Part shown: positions 1 to 3,717 of the stretch, one piece after another | Numbering within the stretch: position 1 is the stretch's first letter | Layout of the letters: every line of letters begins with the position of its first letter | Assembly: GCA_027056525.1 (NCBI GenBank) | Contig: JALUKO010000253.1 | Location: 1 to 8,424 of the forward strand | DNA: 8,424 nt | Reading direction: 5' to 3' | Origin: Helicobacteraceae bacterium | GTDB lineage: Bacteria; Campylobacterota; Campylobacteria; Campylobacterales; Sulfurimonadaceae | Position numbers and translations under genes: made by a program | The notes under the pieces: generated by a model | The model's database searches: none | What the model was told of the DNA's origin: nothing | What the model saw: the letters and a program-made list of their open reading frames with translations, nothing else

Positions 1-96
1 ATCTACCCAATTGCTATGGAAAAAGGTACTAAGTTCGCTATCCGTGAAGGTGGTAGAACAGTTGGTGCTGGTGTTGTAGCTGAGATTATTGCATAA
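1..96 (+). CDS. tuf: Elongation factor Tu, C-terminal end (partial)
   Basis: The window opens inside this gene; the last 31 codons and a TAA stop are present. EF-Tu is the GTPase that carries aminoacyl-tRNA to the ribosomal A site. The visible tail reads IYPIAMEKGTKFAIREGG and then RTVGAGVVAEIIA, which matches the end of the third (beta-barrel) domain; the FAIREGGRTVGAGVV stretch is nearly invariant in bacterial EF-Tu. The G domain and its nucleotide-binding motifs lie upstream of the window. The gene is followed 46 bases later by rpmG, the usual neighbour in Campylobacterota. A small inverted repeat begins within the stop codon. Identity is certain; nothing can be said about the rest of the gene. 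Confidence 0.97.
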   Translation: MYPIAMEKGTKFAIREGGRTVGAGVVAEIIA

Positions 97-113
97 TTCG
101 GATTTTCCGAATT
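95..113 (+). terminator. Small hairpin after tuf, possible weak terminator or 3'-end site
   Basis: AATTCGG (95-101) pairs with CCGAATT (107-113) around an ATTTT loop; one further A-T pair inside would leave a three-base loop. The stem uses the last two bases of the tuf stop codon. Only one further T follows the stem before GCAATAACC, so this is not a strong intrinsic terminator. It may slow polymerase, protect a 3' end or mark a processing point between tuf and rpmG. Confidence 0.35.
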
Positions 114-142
114 TGCAATAACCATTTCATAAGGTTAATAAC

Positions 143-295
143 ATGAGAGAAGCAATCCACTTAGGATGTGAGAAGTGTACACGTCGTAACTATCACACTA
201 CTAAAAATAAAAAAACTCATACTGAAAAATTTTCAGTAAGAAAATATTGTAAATTTTGTCGTGAGCACACTGTTCATAAAGAGATGAAATTATAA
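143..295 (+). CDS. rpmG: 50S ribosomal protein L33
   Basis: A 50-residue protein of the large ribosomal subunit that sits near the E site. It starts MREAIHLGCEKCTRRNY and ends HTVHKEMKL, the normal L33 length. Two CxxC pairs (Cys9/Cys12 and Cys36/Cys39) form a zinc ribbon, so this is the zinc-binding (C+) form of L33 rather than the cysteine-free form used under zinc limitation. The ATG at 143 has an AAGG ribosome-binding core at 131-134, eight bases upstream. It lies 46 bases after tuf and 38 bases before tRNA-Trp, matching the tuf-rpmG-trnW-secE order of Campylobacterota. The stop codon overlaps a TATAAT hexamer that could serve the tRNA gene. Confidence 0.96.
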   Translation: MREAIHLGCEKCTRRNYHTTKNKKTHTEKFSVRKYCKFCREHTVHKEMKL

Positions 296-296
296 T
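291..296 (+). promoter_or_regulatory. Candidate -10 box (TATAAT) ahead of tRNA-Trp
   Basis: A perfect TATAAT covers the rpmG stop codon. Transcription would begin near 303, at the foot of the hairpin at 302-329 and about 30 bases before the tRNA. Campylobacterota sigma-70 promoters are known to rely on the -10 box with a poorly conserved -35, and no clear -35 is seen here. In AT-rich DNA this hexamer also arises by chance, so support is limited. Confidence 0.3.
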
Positions 297-301
297 AGGA
301 C

Positions 302-329
302 TTTAAAGCTGGGAGAGCCTGGCTTTAAA
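302..329 (+). other. 12-bp hairpin between rpmG and tRNA-Trp
   Basis: TTTAAAGCTGGG (302-313) pairs with CCTGGCTTTAAA (318-329) around an AGAG tetraloop: ten Watson-Crick pairs and two adjacent G-U pairs. It is followed by CTTT and then the tRNA at 334, so there is no real T-run and it does not look like a full intrinsic terminator. Position suggests a processing or structural element in the 5' leader of the pre-tRNA, or a weak attenuator after rpmG. The pairing is seen; the role is inferred. Confidence 0.5.
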
Positions 330-333
330 CTTT

Positions 334-409
334 AGGCGAATAGCTCCAATGGTAGAGCGCCGGATTCCAAATCCGATGGCTGGGGGTTCGAGTCCCTCTT
401 CGCCTGCCA
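334..409 (+). tRNA. trnW: tRNA-Trp (anticodon CCA)
   Basis: A 76-base tRNA with CCA encoded. The acceptor stem pairs AGGCGAA (334-340) with TTCGCCT (399-405), followed by discriminator G406, the expected base for bacterial TrpRS, and CCA 407-409. The D stem is GCTC/GAGC (343-346, 355-358) with GG in the loop. The anticodon loop is TTCCAAA (365-371) with anticodon CCA at 367-369, reading UGG. The T arm is GGGGG/CCCTC (382-386, 394-398), with one G-U pair, around a TTCGAGT loop. The outermost pair of the anticodon stem (C360 with A376, canonical 27:43) is a mismatch; the other four pairs hold. The gene lies between rpmG and secE, typical of Campylobacterota. Confidence 0.97.
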
Positions 410-420
410 CATATATTATC

Positions 421-443
421 AGTAAAGCTTTAGAGCTTTATTT
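421..443 (+). terminator. Hairpin with short T tail after tRNA-Trp
   Basis: AGTAAAGCT (421-429) pairs with AGCTTTATT (434-442) around a TTAG loop: nine pairs, one of them G-U. The 3' arm runs into TTTATAATAA. The stem is AT-rich and the T tail short, so it may terminate only partly or may simply mark the tRNA 3' trailer. A TATAAT hexamer begins at its foot. Confidence 0.4.
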
Positions 444-448
444 ATAAT
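443..448 (+). promoter_or_regulatory. Candidate -10 box (TATAAT) for secE-nusG
   Basis: A perfect TATAAT lies 22 bases before the chosen secE start at 471. Transcription would begin near 455, leaving a leader of about 15 bases that still contains the GGGA ribosome-binding core at 459-462. It sits directly after the post-tRNA hairpin, an arrangement in which one transcript ends and another begins. No convincing -35 is visible, which is usual for Campylobacterota housekeeping promoters. Confidence 0.4.
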
Positions 449-470
449 AAATGCAGTTGGGATGATAATA

Positions 471-650
471 ATGAATATAGGAACACATATAAGAAATGCA
501 AGAGCAGAATTAAGCAAGGTGATCTTTCCTACAAAAGGTCAGGTCAAGCAAGCTTACATTGCTGTTATCATAGTTGTAACAGTCATAGCTGCTTTTTTAG
601 CACTTGTTGATCTGATCATGTCATCAGTTATGTCTGCAATTTTAGGTTAA
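471..650 (+). CDS. secE: Preprotein translocase subunit SecE
   Basis: A 59-residue inner-membrane protein that clamps SecY in the SecYEG channel for export and membrane insertion. The cytoplasmic part holds AELSKVIFPTKGQ (residues 12-24), the conserved SecE amphipathic-helix and hinge motif, then one membrane span at about residues 28-48 (AYIAVIIVVTVIAAFLALVDL). It is the short, single-span form usual in Campylobacterota, unlike the three-span E. coli protein. I prefer the ATG at 471 because GGGA at 459-462 lies eight bases upstream. The in-frame ATG at 462 would add only MII and overlaps that ribosome-binding site. The gap to nusG is 10 bases, indicating co-translation on one mRNA, as in most bacteria. 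Confidence 0.95.
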   Translation: MNIGTHIRNARAELSKVIFPTKGQVKQAYIAVIIVVTVIAAFLALVDLIMSSVMSAILG

Positions 651-660
651 GGAGAGATTC

Positions 661-1188
661 ATGGCACACCAATGGTATTCTATTCAGACCTATGGAAGTG
701 AACGTGCAGTTCGCGAAGCAATTTTAAATATGATTGAAGAGTATAAACTTCAAGATGCAATTACAGACGTAATTGTTCCGACAGAAGATGTTATAGAAGT
801 AAAAGACGGTAAGAAAAAAGTAAGCGAACGCTCACTCTACTCGGGGTATGTTTTTGCCAATATAGATCTTACTACAGAGATCCAGCATATGATTCAGTCA
901 CTTCCAAAAGTTTCTGGTTTTATTGGTGAGGCGAATATACCGACGCCGTTGAGTGAGCATGATATCAATGTTATACTTGATCGCGTTAACAACCGTGCAG
1001 CACCAAAACCAAAAGTATTTTTTGATAATGGTGAGATGGTGCGTATCATCGATGGACCATTCGCGAATTTTACGGCGACGGTAGATGAGTATGATTTAGA
1101 GCACGGTACACTTAAACTCAACGTTTCAATCTTTGGTAGAGCTACACCTGTTGATATCTCGTACACTCAAGTTGAAAAAATAATTTAA
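661..1188 (+). CDS. nusG: Transcription termination/antitermination factor NusG
   Basis: A 175-residue elongation factor. Its N-terminal NGN domain binds RNA polymerase across the cleft; its C-terminal KOW domain binds Rho or ribosomal protein S10, linking transcription to termination or to the leading ribosome. The NGN domain covers about residues 1-115, with SGYVFANID at 61-69, KVSGFIG at 83-89 and PTPLS at 94-98. The KOW domain covers about 123-175, with NGEMVRIIDGPFANF and the late IFGRATPVDI and QVEKI elements. Length is normal. GGAGAG (651-656) precedes the ATG with ideal spacing. The gene is packed between secE (10 bases) and rplK (20 bases), so all three are probably transcribed together. 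Confidence 0.97.
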   Translation: MAHQWYSIQTYGSERAVREAILNMIEEYKLQDAITDVIVPTEDVIEVKDGKKKVSERSLYSGYVFANIDLTTEIQHMIQSLPKVSGFIGEANIPTPLSEHDINVILDRVNNRAAPKPKVFFDNGEMVRIIDGPFANFTATVDEYDLEHGTLKLNVSIFGRATPVDISYTQVEKII

Positions 1189-1208
1189 ATTTAAAAAAGG
1201 AAGCAAAC

Positions 1209-1634
1209 ATGGCAAAAAAAGTTATGGATTATATCAAGCTACAAATTGAAGCTGGTAAAGCAAACCCGGCTCCACCGGTAGGACCTGCACTAGGACAACG
1301 TGGTGTTAATATCATGGAATTCTGTAAAGCATTCAATGAAAAAACAAAAGACAAAATGGGATTCAAAGTTCCTGTTGTGATTACTGTTTACAGTGATAGA
1401 AGTTTTTCATTTATTACAAAGCAACCACCTGCATCTGCACTGCTTATGAAAGCTGCCGGACTGAAAAAAGGTACTGATAACCCGCTTAAAAACAAAGTAG
1501 GTCAAATTACACGTGCTCAGCTGATGGAAGTTGTTGAGCAAAAAATTGAAGATCTAAATACTGACGATAAAGAGATGGCTGCGAACACTTTAGCCGGTTC
1601 TGCTCGCTCAATGGGTATCGAAATAGTAGAGTAG
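1209..1634 (+). CDS. rplK: 50S ribosomal protein L11
   Basis: A 141-residue protein at the base of the ribosomal stalk. It binds the GTPase-associated region of 23S rRNA and, in other bacteria, is needed for RelA activation and is the thiostrepton contact. The N-terminal domain carries the proline-rich switch PAPPVGPALGQRGVNIM (residues 20-36), including the Pro22 position linked to thiostrepton response. The C-terminal rRNA-binding domain runs from about 70 to 141, ending AGSARSMGIEIVE. The length equals the family standard. AAGGAAG at 1197-1203 precedes the ATG. Only 20 bases separate it from nusG, so there is little room for the separate L1-bound leader that precedes this gene in E. coli. 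Confidence 0.97.
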   Translation: MAKKVMDYIKLQIEAGKANPAPPVGPALGQRGVNIMEFCKAFNEKTKDKMGFKVPVVITVYSDRSFSFITKQPPASALLMKAAGLKKGTDNPLKNKVGQITRAQLMEVVEQKIEDLNTDDKEMAANTLAGSARSMGIEIVE

Positions 1635-1643
1635 ATAAAAAAC

Positions 1644-1676
1644 TATCACCGACCACAGTGATACAAAACTTTGTGG
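1644..1676 (+). promoter_or_regulatory. Candidate H-type RNA pseudoknot ahead of rplA
   Basis: Stem 1: TATCAC (1644-1649) pairs with GTGATA (1658-1663). Its loop, CGACCACA, contains CCACA (1653-1657), which is fully complementary to TGTGG (1672-1676), forming stem 2. The geometry is that of a classic H-type pseudoknot: stems of 6 and 5 pairs stacked with no base between them, a first loop of three bases and a last loop CAAAACTT of eight. The fold ends 10 bases before the rplA ribosome-binding site. The complementarity is seen; folding and function (for example L1 autoregulation) are inferred. Confidence 0.45.
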
Positions 1677-1700
1677 CAGAATTTATAGGAGAATTTGAAA

Positions 1701-2393
1701 ATGAGTAAAAGATATAAACAATTATTAGAAAAAATTGACACAACTAAAGCATATACAATTGTAGAAGCTTCTGAAAAGATTAAAGATTTAAAAAGTGCTA
1801 AGTTTGATGAAACTGTTGAGATAGCAATGAACTTAAATGTTGATCCTCGTCATGCTGATCAAATGGTTCGTGGTGCTATCGTTCTTCCACATGGTACAGG
1901 AAAAACTGTTCGTGTTGCTGTATTTGCCAAGGGAGCTAAAGCTGATGAAGCAAAAGCTGCCGGTGCGGATATTGTTGGAACAGATGACCTTGTAGCACAG
2001 ATAAAAGAGGGTGTTTTTAACTTTGATGTAGTTGTTGCTGCACCTGATTGTATGGGTCTTGTAGGTCAAATCGGTCGTATTTTAGGACCAAAAGGTTTAA
2101 TGCCTAACCCTAAAACTGGTACTGTAACTCCAGATGTTGCAACAGCAGTTACAAATGTAAAAGGCGGTCAGGTAACTTTCCGTGTTGATAAAAAAGGGAA
2201 TATCCATGCCGGTATCGGTAAAGTCAGTTTTGATGCTGAGAAAATCTCTGAAAACATTAAGGCATTTGTTCAAGCTATCAACAAACAAAAGCCGGCATCA
2301 GCAAAAGGGCGTTATATTAAAAATAGTGCACTATCATTAACTATGAGTCCTGCAATCAAATTTGATCTTAACGAATTAGCTGATATAAAATAA
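1701..2393 (+). CDS. rplA: 50S ribosomal protein L1
   Basis: A 230-residue protein that forms the mobile L1 arm with 23S helices 76-78 and helps move deacylated tRNA out of the E site. In many bacteria it also represses its own mRNA by binding an rRNA-like site. It begins MSKRYKQLLEKID and shows the signature MPNPKTGTVT (residues 134-143). The two discontinuous parts of domain I flank the central domain, and the protein ends SPAIKFDLNELADIK. The ATG at 1701 has AGGAG at 1687-1691 with nine-base spacing. An in-frame TTG at 1695 lies too close to that site to be used. A pseudoknot candidate lies in the 66-base gap after rplK, and a perfect hairpin follows the stop codon. Confidence 0.97.
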   Translation: MSKRYKQLLEKIDTTKAYTIVEASEKIKDLKSAKFDETVEIAMNLNVDPRHADQMVRGAIVLPHGTGKTVRVAVFAKGAKADEAKAAGADIVGTDDLVAQIKEGVFNFDVVVAAPDCMGLVGQIGRILGPKGLMPNPKTGTVTPDVATAVTNVKGGQVTFRVDKKGNIHAGIGKVSFDAEKISENIKAFVQAINKQKPASAKGRYIKNSALSLTMSPAIKFDLNELADIK

Positions 2394-2396
2394 ACA

Positions 2397-2420
2397 TTAC
2401 ACCAAGTTTTCTTGGTGTAA
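2397..2420 (+). other. Perfect 10-bp hairpin just after rplA, no T-run
   Basis: TTACACCAAG (2397-2406) pairs perfectly with CTTGGTGTAA (2411-2420) around a TTTT loop. It starts three bases after the rplA stop. It is followed by CTGGATGTAAAA, so the T-tract of an intrinsic terminator is absent. It could be a 3' stabiliser left after mRNA cleavage or a partial attenuator between the rplKA and rplJL parts of the transcript. Confidence 0.55.
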
Positions 2421-2428
2421 CTGGATGT

Positions 2429-2472
2429 AAAATCTTTACTTTGGGATTTGTGTATCTTAAAGTAAAGATTTT
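2429..2472 (+). promoter_or_regulatory. 19-bp hairpin in the rplJ leader
   Basis: AAAATCTTTACTTT (2429-2442) is the exact reverse complement of AAAGTAAAGATTTT (2459-2472). Two G-U pairs and three more Watson-Crick pairs extend the stem to 19 pairs around a six-base loop (2448-2453). Its 3' arm also fits a second partner downstream, so it may be one state of a switch. A stem this long is also within reach of RNase III. Confidence 0.55.
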
Positions 2473-2486
2473 CGTTTTGAAAATCT
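2466..2486 (+). promoter_or_regulatory. Alternative hairpin sharing an arm with the 19-bp stem
   Basis: AGATTTTC (2466-2473) pairs with GAAAATCT (2479-2486) around GTTTT, eight pairs. AGATTTT is also the 3' end of the preceding 19-bp stem, so the two stems exclude each other. The shared partner AAAATCT occurs at both 2429-2435 and 2480-2486. The longer stem should win at equilibrium. The short one could form only if its upstream arm is occupied, for example by a ribosome or protein. Confidence 0.4.
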
Positions 2487-2496
2487 GAATTACTTG

Positions 2497-2570
2497 GACT
2501 AAAGATAGTTGGGGGTATCTACCGTGTTGGTAGTTAGCTTAATCGTTACCTTTTCGCCCCTCTTGAAGTT
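2497..2570 (+). promoter_or_regulatory. Candidate L10-binding leader of rplJ
   Basis: A bulged helix can be drawn from three short stems. GACT/AGTT (2497-2500, 2567-2570) is the outer stem, AAG/CTT (2502-2504, 2562-2564) the middle, and GGGG/CCCC (2511-2514, 2557-2560) the inner. Between the last two is a strongly uneven internal loop (ATAGTT against T), as in kink-turn-like protein sites. The inner helix encloses a hairpin, CTACC/GGTAG (2519-2523, 2529-2533). In bacteria the L10-L7/L12 complex is known to bind a structured leader directly upstream of rplJ and repress it. Position and shape fit that family (L10_leader); I could not run a covariance model. Confidence 0.5.
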
Positions 2571-2591
2571 ATGTCTAGAAAGGAGAACTCT

Positions 2592-3074
2592 ATGCTTAAG
2601 TCAAAAAAAGTTGAAGTAATTGAGCATTTAACTAACTCATTTGCTAATACTACGGCAGTGGTGATATGTGACTACAAAGGTTTGACTGTTGGTCAACTAG
2701 AAGAGTTACGTAAAGCTGCTCGTGCAAAAGACACAAGTGTTCAGGTTGTTAAAAATACTTTGGCAACAATCGCTTTAAACAATGCAAATATGAGTGGTGT
2801 TGAGATCAAAGATACAAATATTTTTATTTGGTCTGATGATGTTATCAATGCTGCAAAAATCGCTGCTGATTTCGCAAAAGATAATGATAAGTTTGTAATT
2901 AAATCCGGTTACTTGGACAAAGAACCTGCAGACGTAGCTAAAATCGAAGCATTTGCTAAACTTCCAGGTCGTGATGAGCTTCTTGGTATGCTTGCTGCTA
3001 CTTGGATGGCTCCAGTTACAAATCTTGCAATTGGAATTGATGCTTTACGCAAAAAGAAAGAAGAGGAAGCTTAG
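2592..3074 (+). CDS. rplJ: 50S ribosomal protein L10
   Basis: A 160-residue protein that anchors the L7/L12 dimers to the ribosome, building the stalk that recruits translation GTPases. With L12 it is also the usual autorepressor of its operon. The globular rRNA-binding domain covers about residues 1-130 (MLKSKKVEVIEHL, then VVICDYKGLTVGQLEELRK at 23-41). The C-terminal helix that receives L12 dimers runs from GRDELLGMLAATWMAPVTNL to IDALRKKKEEEA. I place the start at ATG 2592 because AAGGAGA at 2580-2586 sits at ideal spacing. An in-frame ATG at 2571 would add MSRKENS, whose codons are that ribosome-binding site. A 198-base structured leader precedes the gene, and rplL follows after 55 bases. 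Confidence 0.96.
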   Translation: MLKSKKVEVIEHLTNSFANTTAVVICDYKGLTVGQLEELRKAARAKDTSVQVVKNTLATIALNNANMSGVEIKDTNIFIWSDDVINAAKIAADFAKDNDKFVIKSGYLDKEPADVAKIEAFAKLPGRDELLGMLAATWMAPVTNLAIGIDALRKKKEEEA

Positions 3075-3090
3075 TCTTCACTTCTTAATC

Positions 3091-3105
3091 TGTGAATTAT
3101 TCACA
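3091..3105 (+). promoter_or_regulatory. Small hairpin between rplJ and rplL
   Basis: TGTGAA (3091-3096) pairs with TTCACA (3100-3105) around TTA, 14 bases before the rplL ribosome-binding site. A second copy of TTCAC at 3077-3081 can pair with the same GTGAA, so two arrangements compete. The gap must allow L12 to be made in several-fold excess over L10. The hairpin leaves AGGAG (3119-3123) exposed, consistent with strong independent initiation at rplL. Confidence 0.4.
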
Positions 3106-3129
3106 ATAAATAAATTATAGGAGCTTAAT

Positions 3130-3501
3130 ATGGCTGTAACTAAAGAAGATGTATTAGAGTTTATTTCAGGACTTTCTGTATTAGAACTTTCTGAATTAGT
3201 AAAAGAATTTGAAGAAAAATTTGGTGTTTCTGCTCAACCTGTGGCAGTTGCAGGTGTAGCTGGTGGTGCTGGTGAAGCTGCTGCTGAGCAAACTGAATTC
3301 AATGTTGTTTTAACTGACGTTGGAGCTAAAAAAATCGGTGTAATTAAAGCTGTTCGTGGACTTACTGGTCTTGGTCTAAAAGAAGCTAAAGAAGCATGTG
3401 AATCATTACCATCTACAATCAAAGAGGGTGTAGATAAAGATACTGCTGAAGAAGCAAAAGCTGCTCTAGAAGAAGCTGGTGCTACAGTAGAAGTTAAGTA
3501 A
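3130..3501 (+). CDS. rplL: 50S ribosomal protein L7/L12
   Basis: A 123-residue stalk protein, present in several dimers per ribosome, that recruits and activates EF-Tu, EF-G, IF2 and release factors. The N-terminal dimerisation domain (about 1-36, with VLEFISGLSVLELSELVKEF) binds L10. A flexible Ala/Gly hinge follows (about 37-55, AVAGVAGGAGEAAAE). The C-terminal factor-binding domain (about 56-123) contains KKIGVIKAVRGLTGLGLKEAK (67-87), with the conserved lysines and the GLGLKEAK helix. Length is normal. AGGAG at 3119-3123, six bases before the ATG, is among the strongest ribosome-binding sites in the window, fitting its high demand. It is followed by a 216-base structured gap before rpoB. 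Confidence 0.98.
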   Translation: MAVTKEDVLEFISGLSVLELSELVKEFEEKFGVSAQPVAVAGVAGGAGEAAAEQTEFNVVLTDVGAKKIGVIKAVRGLTGLGLKEAKEACESLPSTIKEGVDKDTAEEAKAALEEAGATVEVK

Positions 3502-3520
3502 TTTTAACTTAACTGAATGA

Positions 3521-3535
3521 GAGGGTTTTCCCCTC
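3521..3535 (+). other. G/C-rich hairpin just after rplL
   Basis: GAGGG (3521-3525) pairs with CCCTC (3531-3535) around TTTTC. It lies 19 bases after the rplL stop. The following CATTTCTGGG is not a T-run, so termination would be inefficient at best. A partial attenuator here would match the E. coli operon, where most transcripts end between rplL and rpoB. No experimental or computed support is available. Confidence 0.4.
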
Positions 3536-3542
3536 CATTTCT

Positions 3543-3586
3543 GGGCGCTTTTACAAAGAGAATTTTATCTCTTGGTAAAAGTGCCC
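3543..3586 (+). promoter_or_regulatory. Long 18-bp duplex hairpin, likely mRNA processing site
   Basis: GGGCGCTTTTAC (3543-3554) pairs with GTAAAAGTGCCC (3575-3586), including one G-U pair. After one A-G mismatch, AAGAGA (3556-3561) pairs with TCTCTT (3568-3573) around an ATTTTA loop. This gives 18 pairs and one mismatch with a GC-rich foot. No T-run follows (TTATGTCG), arguing against an intrinsic terminator. Its length and place between rplL and rpoB match the RNase III site known in E. coli, which separates ribosomal-protein from polymerase mRNA. The duplex is clear; cleavage is inferred. Confidence 0.6.
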
Positions 3587-3615
3587 TTATGTCGTTTATA
3601 AGCACTGTAAAATAT

Positions 3616-3632
3616 AGCTCTAATTTCGAGCT
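3616..3632 (+). other. Small hairpin in the rpoB leader
   Basis: AGCTC (3616-3620) pairs with GAGCT (3628-3632) around TAATTTC. Five pairs only, so weak alone. It is the first of three consecutive hairpins that nearly fill the stretch up to the rpoB ribosome-binding site. Confidence 0.35.
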
Positions 3633-3635
3633 CAA

Positions 3636-3662
3636 ATCTATCCAAGGACGCTTGGATAAGAT
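3636..3662 (+). other. Bulged 11-bp hairpin in the rpoB leader
   Basis: TATCCAAG (3639-3646) pairs perfectly with CTTGGATA (3651-3658) around GACG. Three more pairs (ATC 3636-3638 with GAT 3660-3662) extend it across a single bulged A at 3659. No T-run follows. It is the strongest of the three stems downstream of the long duplex and may hold a binding site or simply keep the leader compact. Confidence 0.5.
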
Positions 3663-3665
3663 ACT

Positions 3666-3686
3666 GCTTAATTGATAAAATTAAGC
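3666..3686 (+). other. 8-bp hairpin close to the rpoB start
   Basis: GCTTAATT (3666-3673) pairs perfectly with AATTAAGC (3679-3686) around GATAA. It ends 21 bases before the rpoB ribosome-binding core GAGG (3708-3711), which stays unpaired in this arrangement. TTAATT can also pair with AATTAA at 3691-3696, a possible alternative. No regulator is known to me for this spot. Confidence 0.45.
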
Positions 3687-3717
3687 CCCTAATTAACAAA
3701 ACTCATCGAGGTAGCCT

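Noticed and set aside
462..470. Upstream ATG for secE adding MII
   Set aside because: It overlaps the GGGA core used by the ATG at 471 and has no good site of its own.
1695..1700. TTG start for rplA adding Met-Lys
   Set aside because: It lies only three bases after the AGGAG core, too close for initiation; the ATG at 1701 has proper spacing and gives the usual L1 N-terminus.
2571..2591. Upstream ATG for rplJ adding MSRKENS
   Set aside because: These codons contain the AAGGAGA ribosome-binding site of the ATG at 2592 and part of the leader; L10 proteins normally begin near the chosen start.
3597..3615. Possible promoter for rpoBC (TATAAG and TAAAAT-like boxes)
   Set aside because: Neither is a good -10, no supporting -35 or TGn element is placed correctly, and such strings are common in AT-rich spacers.
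3521..3686. Series of hairpins considered as a repeat or CRISPR-like array
   Set aside because: The stems share no common repeat unit or regular spacing; each is a distinct inverted repeat.
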